DNA of 64,000 bases from Petrosia ficiformis (taxonomy: Eukaryota; Porifera; Demospongiae; Haplosclerida; Petrosiidae): positions 3,244,001 to 3,308,000 of the forward strand of contig OX345636.1 in assembly GCA_947044365.1 (NCBI GenBank). The letters run 5' to 3'. Positions 13,440-24,219 of the stretch are shown here, piece by piece (position 1 is the first letter of the stretch; the number at the start of each line of letters is the position of its first letter). The position numbers were made by a program, and so were the translations under genes. The notes under the pieces are model-generated. The model made no database searches. It was not told where the DNA came from and worked only from the letters and a program-made list of their open reading frames with translations.

Positions 13440-13790
13440 ACATTAGTGAATATAGATTATTATCTACCATTACTGTGCATACATTAGTGAATATAGATTA
13501 TTATCTACCATACATTAGTGAATATAGATTTTTATCTACCATTACTGTGCATTGATTTGGACAGTATATATCACCTATTGATAACATGACAAGTTTCTTG
13601 TTTAGTAGTGACACCACTGTCTATAATTTTATATAAATTACCACAAACAAAACACATTAGTGAATATAGATTACTGATTATCCATTAATTTGGACAGTAT
13701 ATGTCACCTATTGATAATATACCAAGTTTCTTGTTTAGTACAGACACCACTGTCAATAAAATACCATAAACAACAGACATCATTGAATAT
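13440..13790. repeat. short tandem and dispersed repeat, CATTAGTGAATATAGATT unit
   Basis: At least five occurrences of CATTAGTGAATATAGATT with variable spacers (near 13,440, 13,480, 13,510, 13,650 and 13,775). Related copies at 17,290-17,540 suggest the same local repeat family was duplicated around the two paralogous genes. Confidence 0.65.
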
Positions 13791-14069
13791 AGTCTATTGA
13801 TTGACTACCTTCACTATATATTGACTTAGACATAATTATATGTAATATATATAGTATGCTAATAGGTCCTATATACAAAAGATAGGTGCTGAGTTTGTGT
13901 CCGAGGACACAAAACAAGGGTCCTATATTCGAGTATATTAGACCTATTAACGTACTATATACAATATATTGTATGATAGTGACATCTCCTGCATAGTGAG
14001 CACATGGGAGGTCTATATACAATATATAGGACTCACTACATCAAAGGGATGATGTCACCATCATGCTAT

Positions 14070-14206
<137 letters not shown>

Positions 14207-14620
14207 TATTACTTGTTTATAATATGCCAAGTATCTGGTTTTAGTAGAGACACCACTCTCTATAAATTACCACAATGTATCTGCAATGTCAGACCTGAAC
14301 CTCGAGATAGCAGCACGAGTCGAAGCCATGAAGGGATGATACACTCTGAGAAGCCATGCTACATATAACATATACCTAACCTGTGCATCAATGTTACCTG
14401 ACATCTACAGCTCTATGCTCCTTTTCCATTTCTAAACTAATCGTCTCCAACTCTTTTCAATTTACAACTTGATTGCGCATGCACAGATTGATGCAATCTA
14501 TTATGAATATCATAATAGGTCTTATATCAGCCCAGTTGTTTCATATGGGTGTACATCGCACATATAACACTTGTTGGTAACTGTGATGTGGCTGTTAGCT
14601 ATGGTGCATACATATATTTA

Positions 14621-14652
<32 letters not shown>

Positions 14653-14659
14653 CCATAGT

Positions 14660-14810
14660 TAACAGAAACATCAAAGAGCCGACGGGGCGTATATATGGCA
14701 TATATCCCTGACCACAGGGCAGTTATATAACCGCAGGGAAGTTATACAACCACATCAAAGTTAGTTCACGAGTACAGCGGGATATATGCCATATATCATC
14801 CCTGTATGAC
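14660..14810. repeat. palindromic segment around GGCATATATCCCTG
   Basis: GTATATATGGCATATATCCC at about 14,690 is answered by GGGATATATGCCATATAT at about 14,780. It also contains ACCACATCAAAG, which recurs near 18,751. It appears related in style to the palindromes at 15,048 and 18,948. Confidence 0.5.
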
Positions 14811-15047
14811 GTCATGCACATGTGCAGTCGATCTAGTCACCAAACGTCTACAGAGAATGAAGGCTATGTCGACAAGTAAACACACAAAAGAAGCTCTCTT
14901 TGTCTCTTAAAAAAAAAGAACGAATAGATGGGCGTTTCTCCCAGGAACTATTCGCCCCATATCGCTGAAAGTGTAAGGTGTGTTAGCCTGTTACTCATGT
15001 CCATTGTCCTGTTCTTCTTTGATGTTTCTGTTAGCTATAGAATATAT

Positions 15048-15196
15048 TATATGTACCATGGCTTCTCGGTATATATGGTGAATATAAGACCCTCGCACCT
15101 CGATATTGGCCCTCGGCTTCGCCTCGGGCCAATATCTCGGTGCTCGGGTCTTATATTCGCCATATATCCCTCGAAGCCATGGTATATATATTACAT
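15048..15196. repeat. long near-perfect hairpin with CTCGGCTTCGCCTCG apex (copy 1)
   Basis: About 149 bp of near-perfect palindrome. The outer frame is ACCATGGCTTCTCGG facing CTCGAAGCCATGGT, the arms contain ATATATGGTGAATATAAGA facing TCTTATATTCGCCATATAT, and the apex is GGCCCTCGGCTTCGCCTCGG. A related hairpin with the same apex and frame but different arms lies at 18,948-19,078. It is far more GC-rich at the apex than its surroundings. Confidence 0.85.
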
Positions 15197-15430
15197 ATAT
15201 ATATGTATAATATTAGCATATACATTTCTTTCTTCAGTGTACCACATGCATATAAGATACTTCTTTTAAATGACATTTAGATGAATAAACTAACCATACA
15301 AATTGAATGGTGATAAATGGCCTAAATTATATAATGTCACTACTGAACTCTTATTCCTAAAATAACAAAAGTATTGCCTAAAAATAAATCCAGTAATAGA
15401 AGTTCCAAAACAAATGCGTTTACACTGCTT

Positions 15431-15937
15431 TTAGCAGGGAGGGTTTTGAAGTGTAAAAAGGTGATTTCTGGAATCACAAGTGCCAGTGTATTCTTGAATG
15501 ATAATAGGAGCTCCTACTTCATCTTGAGAGCATGAAAGCACTATGTTCGGGTCAGACTTCCTGCGAAAGATATATAGAGAGTCACTTTGTCCAGTTGCTT
15601 CTAAAATAAACATCATATCTTCTTTCACCCAGGATGGATATTCCGCCCCATTGACAAAATGTGGTAGAGGTGATTCTTGGTAACGAAACCCAGAGTTCAC
15701 TTCTTTTGTAAGAGATTTCTCAATAATATAGGATAAATCATAAGTGGCAAGGACACCCTCTTTCTTATTCTCTCCACGAGTGCAGAAATAAAAGTGCTGG
15801 GAATTACTCGAATCTGCATTAACTGTTATAAGTTTGGTTCCTTTAGGACATTGTGGAGTTTCACTTCCCAAATATAGCTTCTTTGGTAAAGTTGTTTGAA
15901 TACGGCCAAGGGATATGGTGTTTGTTATTGTTGCCAT
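15431..15937 (-). CDS. 168-aa protein of unrecognised family, paralogue 1 (possible beta-trefoil)
   Basis: Intronless open frame from ATG at 15,937 to TAA. It is about 80% identical to the protein at 19,742-20,251, which supports it as a real gene. The N-terminus is MATITNTISLGRIQTTLPKK with no signal peptide or membrane segment, so it is probably cytosolic. The best conserved blocks are VNADSSNSQHFYFCTRG (about residues 40-56), ESPLPHFV...AEYPSWVKEDMMF and VLSCSQDEVGAPI, with HLFTLQNPP close to the end. Alternating hydrophobic strands and the final F-T-L-Q resemble the last repeat of IL-1/FGF/lectin-type beta-trefoil folds, but this is a weak impression from pattern only. Differences between paralogues cluster around residues 66-85 and near the C-terminus. 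A TATA box lies upstream at 15,991-15,999. Function unknown. Confidence 0.8.
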   Translation of the reverse strand: MATITNTISLGRIQTTLPKKLYLGSETPQCPKGTKLITVNADSSNSQHFYFCTRGENKKEGVLATYDLSYIIEKSLTKEVNSGFRYQESPLPHFVNGAEYPSWVKEDMMFILEATGQSDSLYIFRRKSDPNIVLSCSQDEVGAPIIIQEYTGTCDSRNHLFTLQNPPC

Positions 15938-15990
15938 GATTCAGTAGGTACTATAGAATCATTCACTGACAGATTATGAGTAGTGCAACT

Positions 15991-15999
15991 CTTTTTATA
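15991..15999 (-). promoter_or_regulatory. TATA box of paralogue 1
   Basis: TATAAAAAG on the minus strand, about 55 nt before the ATG, followed after ~25-30 nt by an initiator-like GTCAGTGAATG. The arrangement is conserved upstream of paralogue 2, which argues for function. Confidence 0.6.
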
Positions 16000-16250
16000 A
16001 TCCTGGTTATACATATGAAACCTGTGTAATGTAAATGCATAATCAACTATGTTGAAACCTTTAAGTTGATGATGATAACCATGACATCAATTATTTTGTT
16101 ATTGTTAACCCTTGCTGGGTAAATAATTTATTATTCATTATTTTTGTTAAAGTAATTTACTATTTAGCTCTCTGTTTCTGTTGAAATATAATATGGTTGT
16201 TTGACTTCTGTAATTGTCAATTTCCTTGACAAAGACTCAAGTATTTAATA

Positions 16251-16614
16251 ATGACAATAATGTTTCACAGCTGGTATCAATCAGATTGGAATAATAAATT
16301 AAGTCACAAGGCACAATTTGTTGGTTATGCCACCACAGCAGGTGGAGATCATAAATATTTTTATCAGGTCAGTAAGAAATCTCCCTCCCAGAACACTTCA
16401 ATATAATATTTTGTGATACTACATAACATTGTAGAAGGATGAAGAAGTACTTAAGAGTTGTAGGGGTATTTCACTTTTTTACCACTACAAGATCAAATTG
16501 AAGATTTGGCAAGATTCAGATATGAAAACTTTACCTTATAACTCAACATATGGAAGAACCTTAACATCAAATATGGGTTATAGTGTATATGTTAATGATG
16601 TAGTCTACGTCTAA
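16251..16614 (+). CDS. candidate small two-exon gene or gene fragment (98 aa)
   Basis: Exon 1 runs 16,251-16,367 (39 codons from an ATG) and ends at CAG/gtcagt. After a 67-nt intron ending in ttgtag, exon 2 runs 16,435-16,614 (59 codons plus TAA). The frame stays open across the join. The protein starts MTIMFHSWYQSDWNN, is rich in Tyr, Lys and Asn, and ends SVYVNDVVYV. I do not recognise a domain. An alternative is that exon 1 really begins at an acceptor (ttcacag at about 16,270), making this the 3' end of a longer or truncated gene. It lies in a ~1.57 kb segment present beside paralogue 1 and absent beside paralogue 2. Confidence 0.35.
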
Positions 16615-17289
16615 AGTTTGCCTTATGTAATATCAAATGTACAATACGTTTATGATTATGAAATTTTATGTCTCATTGCATAGAACACAATTAATTATAA
16701 TAATCATACAGACCTCTGATTCTGTTTGAGCATCACTTGAATTATTCTATAATAGAATAATTTGAGGACTTGAACCAACAAAACAAGCAAACTTCAAGGA
16801 GCAGCTTAAAGAAAAGTGGACATTATTCAGAGACAAAAAGACAATGGTCATCTACTACTATATAAATGTAATAATTCTTACTGGATAGTCCAGCAGAATG
16901 AACTGAAATGATCTAATAATAAGTACTTGAATATCTAATATCTCTTGAGTCCGTAACACATTTAGGAACAATAAATCAAAGACCATCTTAAACTATGTAT
17001 TGATATAGGTTCATCTCATGCAGGTGTGTATATCAATTATATATTATAATCATAATTATGACAATGTTAAAATTGATATACTGGGAATAATTTTAACATA
17101 TTAATTTTATTACATGTATCTTGCATTGCAGCATCTTCACTATCTCGTATTGCTGATCCAGAATAATTTAGTCATGTGTATATACTACTAGTTAGTAAAT
17201 ATCGATTCATTAAAATTATACAAGATATTATTGGAATTGATGATCTTAATGATCTTAATGAAGTCTTTTGATACATGTAAAGCATTTGG

Positions 17290-17545
17290 AATTTGATACA
17301 TTAGTTTATTGATTACCTTCATTATCTATTCACTAGGATATATACCTCACCTCTTGATAATATGCCAAGTTTGTAGTTTTAATAGACTCACCACTCTCTG
17401 TAAATTACCCCAAACAACACGCATCAGTGAATATAAATTATTGATTACCTTTGCTGTCTATATATTTCCCCTTGTTGTAGAGACACCACTCTCTACAAAT
17501 TACCATAAACAACACACATCAGTGAATATATACTTTCACTATCTA
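17290..17545. repeat. local repeats related to 13,440-13,790
   Basis: Contains repeated blocks such as CACCACTCTCTGTAAATTACC, CACATCAGTGAATATA and GATTACCTTCA, like those at 13,440-13,790 and 14,235-14,275. No gene is visible between 16,615 and 17,570. Confidence 0.55.
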
Positions 17546-17569
17546 GAAGGAGGACCTGGGATTATAATT

Positions 17570-18240
17570 AGCTTGAAACAAGTCTCTTTGTTGCAGCAAA
17601 AATTGACTAGCTAACTAAGTGAGACCCCCTCCACTCTGTATGTATGAATTGTTGCCGTTAGCACTGTTTATTTGTTAAAGTTATTGCTGATGTGTTTATC
17701 AAAAATATCCATAATCTACTGATTAAAGTACTACACCATATTACTATGTATTAATGTGGAAAAATACATTATTACACTACCCAATTGCTGGACTGTCCTG
17801 GCTCGTATGCACACAAAATGATTTAAGGTACATAAATTTCCACATTATGGATAACAAAAGATGATTTATACATGTATACATCTTTTTTTTTTCGCACACC
17901 ATATCACAGAACTTCTCAGTGTTTTATAATGATACCTAAGAAAATTATGATAATGGCTATAATGATATTCTTAAAATATTTACTGTAACTTAATAATGTT
18001 CACTACAAAGTTTATTGTTGAAATTTGTCATATTAGCAGCTGTTAAGTGATGTGACAACAGATTAAAGGTGAAAACAATCAATGAGGTTGGACATCAGGT
18101 TAGCTACACCTCAGCAAAAACTGCAGACTCCACGTACTTATCAATGCTGATTGATTGTTTTCACCATTCATCTATTGTCCCATCAGTTAACAGCTGCTAA
18201 AAGGTAAAATTCAACAATAAACTTTGTAGTGAACCGTGGC
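17570..18240. repeat. dispersed ~0.65 kb repeat, copy B, with palindromic MITE
   Basis: Copy B of the repeat at 11,620-12,295. The MITE at its end is bounded by CACTACAAAGTTTATTGTTG (about 18,001) and its reverse complement ending at about 18,233, giving TIRs of about 60 bp. The loop differs from copy A. Confidence 0.75.
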
Positions 18241-18947
18241 ATTATTATGATATATTGAATACTATTCAAGCTATGAATTGCTCCTACACATCCCACGAGA
18301 CTAACATATGCTAGCAAATATTATATTTTATTAATTATTATTGAATTAAAAATCAATTAATGGCCATTTTAAATGGGAAGTAACATTTTGTGAATCGGCA
18401 GGTTGTGTAATTTCACTGGTATTGATAATGTGTCTTTTTTCAGTTTTGGAAGATTCAAAAGAAGAATACACATAATGTATCAGATAATTTATCTATCATA
18501 CTTAATTAATGCTATATAATATACTGGCTATCAAGAAGTTAGATGGATCCAGTGTTATCACATCTTATAATGATGTACAAATTTGGATTCATTTGAATCA
18601 CATATTTCATAATGACAAATAATGTCTTGGACATAATTATACTTATACAATTATACTTTGTTGACATTCTATCACTCTTTCTCATTTTTCAATTCAGAAT
18701 CTTTGATATAGTATTTAGTTTATTGTGTTAATACATAGTTACAGCCACATCAAAGGTGCCGCCAGGTGTGTTATAGGCCATATACACCTGGGAGGGAGTG
18801 TGTTATGAAATTAATAATATTCATTAGGTATGTTCCTTATAGATGCATCAGTCTGAGCATGCGCAGTCAAGTTGTAAATTGAAAAGAGGAGCGTAGAGCC
18901 AGGTAACATTGATGTACATGTTAGGTATAGAATAATATTATATATAG

Positions 18948-19078
18948 CATGGCTTCTTGGTGTGTATCAGCAATATCAGCCCTTCACCCCTCAATAGCAG
19001 CCCTCGGCTTCGCCTCGGGCTACTATTTCGGGTTCAGGTCTGATATTGCTGATACACCCCCTCGAAGCCAGTTATATG
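18948..19078. repeat. long hairpin with CTCGGCTTCGCCTCG apex (copy 2)
   Basis: Same frame (GCATGGCTTCTTGG ... CCTCGAAGCC) and apex (GCCCTCGGCTTCGCCTCGGG) as the hairpin at 15,048-15,196. The arms here contain GTGTATCAGCAATATCAG facing CTGATATTGCTGATACAC. Both arms differ from copy 1 yet remain complementary to each other. It sits in the duplicated segment upstream of paralogue 2. Confidence 0.85.
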
Positions 19079-19741
19079 TATTACATATATAATGCTTATT
19101 AGTAGTATTTTTGATTTCCAACATCACAGTACATACTACTATATCTTAATTCCCAAGTATTTCCCTGCATTGTTATTTTTCTTCTACATATAGTATAAAG
19201 ATTTGTTAAAAAAATAAATATAATTTGTCACTAGCAGTTACACTGAATAATGTAGTTTTAACCTTTATATAGATCTGATTCAGTCCTGATTAGTATGATA
19301 CATGCAGAAGTCATAAGTAATTCTGTGTATATAACACCTCCCAGTATGACATGGAGTTAATCTCTATTACATAATTATACGTTAGATACTGTATTCGTGC
19401 TTCTGTGTGCCACTGTATTCGGGTTTCTGTGTGCCATAGATCCACAGAAGCCTCTAATTACCAATCAGATTGCAGCATTTGAATGAGCTTATATATTATA
19501 TATATATTATGTATATAATTATACATTTGTTTCTTCAGTGTACCACATGCATATAAGATCATCTATTAACTTCTTTTAAATGACATTTTGAAGAATAAAC
19601 TAACAATACAAATTAAATGGTGATAAATGGCCTAAATTATAAAATGTCTCCACTGAACTCTTATTCCTAAAATAACAAAAATATTGCCTAAAAAATAAGT
19701 CCAGTAATAGAAGTTCCAAAACAAATGCATTTACACTGCCT

Positions 19742-20251
19742 TTAGGAAGGTGGGTTTTGAAGTGTAAAATGTTGCCTGCTGGTATCACCAGTGACATGGT
19801 ATTCTTCTTCCATGGTGATAGGAGCTCCTACTTCATCTTGAGAGCATGAAAGCACTATTTTCGGGTCAGATTTTGTACGAAAGATATATGGCGAATCACG
19901 TCGTCCAGTTACTTCCAAAATAAACATCATATCTTCTTTCACCCAGGATGGATATTCCGCCCCAGTGACAAAATGTGGTAGAGGTGACTCTTGGTAACGA
20001 AGCCCTGGAGGTGCTTCCAGTGTAGGTGATCTCTCAATAATATATGGCAAATCAAAAGTAGCAAGGACACCCTCTTTCTTATTGTCTCCACGGGTGCAGA
20101 AGTAAAAATGCTGGGAATTACTCGAATCTGCATTAACTGTTACAAGTCTGGTTCCCTTAGGACGTTCAGGAGTTTTGCTTCCAAAATATAGCTTCTTGGG
20201 TAAAGTTGTTTGAATACGACCAAGGGATATGATGTTTGTTATTGTTGCCAT
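19742..20251 (-). CDS. 169-aa protein of unrecognised family, paralogue 2
   Basis: Intronless frame from ATG at 20,251; about 80% identical in protein to the gene at 15,431-15,937 and in the same orientation 4.3 kb away. Upstream and downstream flanks are also duplicated, so the gene was copied as part of a segmental tandem duplication. Invariant blocks include VNADSSNSQHFYFCTRG, YQESPLPHFV, AEYPSWVKEDMMFILE and VLSCSQDEVGAPI. Variable positions cluster at about residues 66-85 and at the C-terminus, where paralogue 2 gains one residue. No signal peptide. Both copies are full length with no stops, so both may be expressed. Role unknown; a beta-trefoil-like fold is only a guess. Confidence 0.8.
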   Translation of the reverse strand: MATITNIISLGRIQTTLPKKLYFGSKTPERPKGTRLVTVNADSSNSQHFYFCTRGDNKKEGVLATFDLPYIIERSPTLEAPPGLRYQESPLPHFVTGAEYPSWVKEDMMFILEVTGRRDSPYIFRTKSDPKIVLSCSQDEVGAPITMEEEYHVTGDTSRQHFTLQNPPS

Positions 20252-20304
20252 GATTCAGTAGCTACTATAGAATCATTCACTGACAGATTATCAGTAGTGC
20301 AACT

Positions 20305-20313
20305 CTTTTTATA
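20305..20313 (-). promoter_or_regulatory. TATA box of paralogue 2
   Basis: TATAAAAAG on the minus strand about 55 nt before the ATG, with the same spacing and initiator-like GTCAGTGAATG as paralogue 1. Confidence 0.6.
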
Positions 20314-20399
20314 ATGCTGGTTATACACATGAAACCTGTCTAATGTAATCAATTATGTTGAAACCTTTAAGTTGATGATGATAACCATGACATTAATTA

Positions 20400-20920
20400 T
20401 TGTGTTCTTGTTAAGGCTCATGTATTTATCAAAAATATCCATAATTTACTGATCAAATTACTACACCCTATTACTATGTACTAATGTGGAAAAATACATT
20501 ATTATATACAAGAAATGATTTAAAGTACATAACGTTTCATATTATGGATAACCAAATATGTTTTTTACATGTATAGATCTTTTTTTTTTTTCATAAACCA
20601 TATCACAGAACGTCTCAGTGTTTGATAATGATACCTAAGAAAATCATAATAATGGCTATAATAATAATCTTAAAATATTTACTGTAACTTAATAATATTT
20701 ACTGCAAAGTTTATTGTTGAATTTGGCCTTATTAGCTGCTGTTAACTGATGTAACAAAAGATTAAAGGTGAAAACAATCAATGAGGTTGGACATCAAGTT
20801 AGCTACACCTCAGCAAAACTGCTCACTTCACGTACTTCAATGCTGATTGATTGTTTTCACCATTTATCTATAATTGTCACATGGGTTAACAGCTGCTAAA
20901 TGGGGAAATTCAACAATAAA
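20400..20920. repeat. dispersed repeat, copy C, with palindromic MITE
   Basis: Third copy of the ~0.65 kb repeat. The MITE part (about 20,697-20,920) has arms TTTATTGTTGAATTTGGCC ... GAAATTCAACAATAAA. It follows directly after the promoter side of paralogue 2. In paralogue 1 the equivalent copy B is displaced by about 1.57 kb. Confidence 0.7.
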
Positions 20921-20924
20921 GTGT

Positions 20925-22500
20925 CTGCTAGCCCTCCTTTTCACTGTATAATAAATTGGTGACAGTATGTAATAACGACAGGAAGTAAGGATCTTTGGTA
21001 GTTCAAGCTCCTTTTTGCTAGTTTCTATATTCCAATCATCCTTAACTGTCCTGTTGATCACTGTATAATAGATTGATGACAGCATTTAATAATGACAGAA
21101 AGTAAAAATCTTTGGTAGTTTATCTAAAGATCATTAACTGGTTTATAGCTATATTCCAATCATCCTTAATGTGAATTTGGTATAGTATTTAATTTTTATT
21201 GTAATACTCATTAATTTCATTTAATTGCATGTGTTTTCAACAGTTTTTTTTGCAACTATTTTTTTCACCATATCATAAACTGATGATAGTATTAACAGTC
21301 TAAGGATCATCGCTGGTGTGTTATAATTTTCTTAACTCGAAGCTCTTAGTTTTAGGTGTATTATACTTAATAATGACATGGTTGAATGTAAGGATCTTTA
21401 TTATTTCCTTTAGTTTTCCAGTTTCCAATTATCCTTAATTTCATGTTCTATTGGATTGCCTTTGTCTTCAACTGCTGCTGTTCTCCATATTCAATACCAG
21501 GATCTTTCATAGTTTCTAAATTACAGCAAATGTGTTTTCTACTTACTATGTTACATTCATCTCTGTGTTCTTGTTACTTTTTGTCTTTCCAACTTGGCAA
21601 CATCTATCTGGATTGTTGGTTAAAATGTTGCGTACAATTAAATTTTCTGAAATGATCTGTTAATGAGAGGTGTCTGAATTACCTGCTCTTTTTCTGAAAT
21701 ATGATTACTTTGATGGATTGTTATGTCATTTTATGATGGAGTATTAAAAGAAAATGAACTTTATTCATCATGAAATGGTATGATAGCCCAGCACAAAAGT
21801 GAAACATATTGATCATTAAATAAAGGGTGCATGTCTTCACATACATCATAAATGTATTCCCATCAATCATAGTATTCTTATTTTGGTATTTGAGGAGTGA
21901 CATAATTTATTCTCACATCACAATCAAAGTGGATAAAATTTGGCTAACATTACGTTTAATTACACATATAATATATTTTACAACTCCTCTTGTTCACCAT
22001 ATCACAGGATGATGACAGTATAAATAGCAAGAGAATCTAAAGATACCTTTCAGTTTTTGTAACAAAGCTATAAGGATCATTACTTGTTTCTATAATACAA
22101 TCATCCGCATTGTTATGATCTTTCACAGGTACATTATATTCAATAACTACATATAATTGTATATATTTCCGAGCCCTGTGGTTCACACTGTATCATGTAG
22201 ATGACAATATTTATTAGCAACTGAAAGTAAGGAGTTTTGCAGTGAAGCTACGGATCTTTACTCATTACTATATTGCATACATCTTTATTCTTGATATTCT
22301 TTTTAAGGTACATTATAATTCTTAATTAAATTGAACGATAATTGAGTCTCTAATGTGAAGCCAAGGATGTTTACTCGTTAGAGTGGTTTCTATATTGCTA
22401 ACATTTAGAAAACAAATACAGAAGCCCAATGATGAAATATGGGTGTAACTTGAAACTATGCATTGAATGTCAAAACTTAATAATACACCCCATCAGCAAG
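20925..22500. other. AT-rich repeat-like DNA, no gene
   Basis: Contains recurring phrases (AATAATGACAG.AAGTAA, GGATCTTT.., ATTCCAATCATCCTTAA) that suggest a degenerate local repeat. The 21,650-21,850 part resembles 35,095-35,290, sharing ATGGAGTATTAAAAG and GAAATGGTATGATAG. No coding signal stands out. Confidence 0.5.
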
Positions 22501-23042
22501 TGTAATGACTGTCAGGAGTTCAACTTTTAATTTCATATTTTTGACTAACAATGAGAAAGAAACCTTCTTCAACCATTATGTATGTTCAGCTTGCGGATGT
22601 CTACGGTTCAGTTCTCTTTGTCTATTCAATCGAATGCTACACTGCTCTTCTGTTTCATTTTATCTTCTCAATCTTTTTCTATCTCTCCTCAAGCAGTTTT
22701 GGCCTCTTTTGTGTTGGGAGGAGCTACAAGAATTGCAAAGAGGTATTTGGACAGCTGTATATGCAGGTCTCAGAGTTTGTTACAACAGTATCTTTGGACT
22801 ACAAGAACCACTTGTATGCTGCTGGACCAAACCACTCGTACTTTCTATACAATCTAAATTTTCATTTTGACATGCTTGTTTGCACGTATGGAGCACGCTT
22901 AGCTTCCTTATTCTCCATACTAGCAGTTGACATACCAGTAGTAGTAAGCTACCAGGCGTATGATCAAAGATAAACAGCTGGACGCACAAGTTTCCATTGC
23001 TACAGGATTTCGCAGACGATAGAGCACTCTTATTTAATTGGT

Positions 23043-23111
23043 AACAGAAAATTATATGCCAACGTCATAGTGGCGCTAAGGGGGTGGGGGGGTGTGTGCA
23101 TGACACTAAAC
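23043..23111. repeat. outer 69-bp inverted repeat, left copy
   Basis: Reverse complement of 29,144-29,212 with a single visible mismatch. It contains GTGGCGCTAAGGGGGTGGGG. The pair brackets the HECT transposon at a distance of ~580 bp (left) and ~215 bp (right). Confidence 0.85.
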
Positions 23112-23217
23112 TAATATTCCTATACTCGCGTAAGTGGCCACAAACATAATTATACATATAAAGAATATATTTATTATTTATATTTATATGTATTTGTATA
23201 TAATTATATATATATTA

Positions 23218-23268
23218 AACCTGTGGGAAAGCAATCATAGTGATGATCTTACAGGCCATAAAAACTAA
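23218..23268 (+). repeat. dispersed repeat with a GGCC hairpin (copy 1)
   Basis: Contains CCTGTGGGAAAGCAATCATA followed by a degenerate ATGGCC..GGCCAT hairpin and AAAAA, just after an AT tract. Copies also lie at 45,862, 52,203 (reverse), 60,512 and 62,526. Confidence 0.6.
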
Positions 23269-23686
23269 AGGATGCTATATCTGGACATCTGTCTGTGCAC
23301 TGCACACTTTTTGGAAGCATTGTGGTTGATTGTTAAATGATCTTTCAAGTTGCAGGCTGCTTTATGCTGATTAAATTATGTAAAAGGGATATTGCAAGTC
23401 TATAACCTTGTACATGAAGAAAAACTGTTCCCACTTAAATCTAATTTGGATCAAAAAGATCAAGTTTTAATTAAGATTTTGCAGCTACTGTATCCAGACG
23501 TTTTGTGTATGTTGGAGCTGTAGATACTGAGATGAGAATTTCTTAGAAGGAGCATTTCTTAACAATTGAATCAGTCTGAATCCATTATTACAGCATTTCT
23601 TTAATGCAGTAATCATATCAATGATGAATAAGCTGTAGCTGTCTGGCTGATTATATATAACTCAATACTAGTCTTACTGCAGTACT

Positions 23687-23692
23687 TGTAAT
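23687..23692. repeat. target-site duplication TGTAAT, left
   Basis: TGTAAT directly precedes the left TIR and is repeated exactly at 28,930-28,935 after the right TIR. Confidence 0.85.
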
Positions 23693-23807
23693 TATGGCGT
23701 GCCGTTTGTCATCAAAATTCATGCAAGTCGTTACTTGTGAACTATGCGGTATTTACACTTGTACGTTTGATCGATATTTGTTACTTTTGTTCGATATTTA
23801 TAAATAA
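23693..23807 (+). repeat. left terminal inverted repeat
   Basis: Begins TATGGCGTGCCG; includes AACTATGCGGTATTTACACT. Near-identical to the reverse complement of 28,816-28,929. Confidence 0.9.
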
Positions 23808-24172
23808 CTGTTACTTTTGATCGATATTTATAAATAACTGTTACTTTTGATCGATATTTATAAATAACGGTTACTTTTGATCGATATTTATCAATAACTG
23901 TTAAATAACTGTTACTTTTGATCGATATTTATAAATAGCTGTTACTTTTGATTGATATTTATAAATAACGGTTACTTTTGATCGATATTTATAAATAACT
24001 GTTACTTTTGATCATATTTGTTCCTTTTGTTCGATACACTTGTACTTTTGATCGATATTTATCGATATTTATAAATAACTGTTACTTTTGATCGATATCT
24101 TTGTAAATAACAGTTACCTTTGTTCCATATTTGTTCGATATTTATCGATATTTATAAATAACTGATCGAGCA
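23770..24172 (+). repeat. left subterminal array, ~11 copies of a 30-bp unit
   Basis: The unit is GTTACTTTTGATCGATATTT plus ATAAATAACT. About eleven copies, some partial or fused, carry the palindrome ATCGAT or the variant TTCGAT. It ends about 50 bp before the HECT gene's ATG, so it may double as promoter DNA. Iterated subterminal repeats are commonly transposase binding sites in other elements. Confidence 0.88.
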
Positions 24173-24219
24173 ATAATTATTATCCGTCTAATTTGAAGGT
24201 GGAGCTAATTGTTGCTGCA

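Larger units (their letters stand above)
12804..14067. repeat. inverted repeat pair bounded by TA runs
   Basis: The segment 12,804-12,990 (blocks TGATAGTGACATCATCCC, TGCAGGAGATGTCACC, GCATGCTAATAGGTCCT) is matched in inverted orientation by about 13,855-14,067. The hairpin-forming core around 13,900 (GTGTCCGAGGACAC) is itself palindromic. Flanking TA tracts extend the arms. Between the arms lie GGAT-type and 'TTAGTGAATATAGATTATT' repeats. Confidence 0.7.

Noticed and set aside
14928..15269. 113-codon plus-strand frame
   Set aside because: Most of it lies in the 15,048-15,196 hairpin; codons mirror each other through the palindrome and no homology is evident.
19939..20133. Second minus-strand frame inside paralogue 2
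   Set aside because: Shadow in another frame of the real gene at 19,742-20,251.
22505..22989. Overlapping open frames of 91-140 codons in several frames
   Set aside because: Three frames on + and one on - are all open; none shows a recognisable domain or splice partner. An unusual stretch, but no single frame can be supported.
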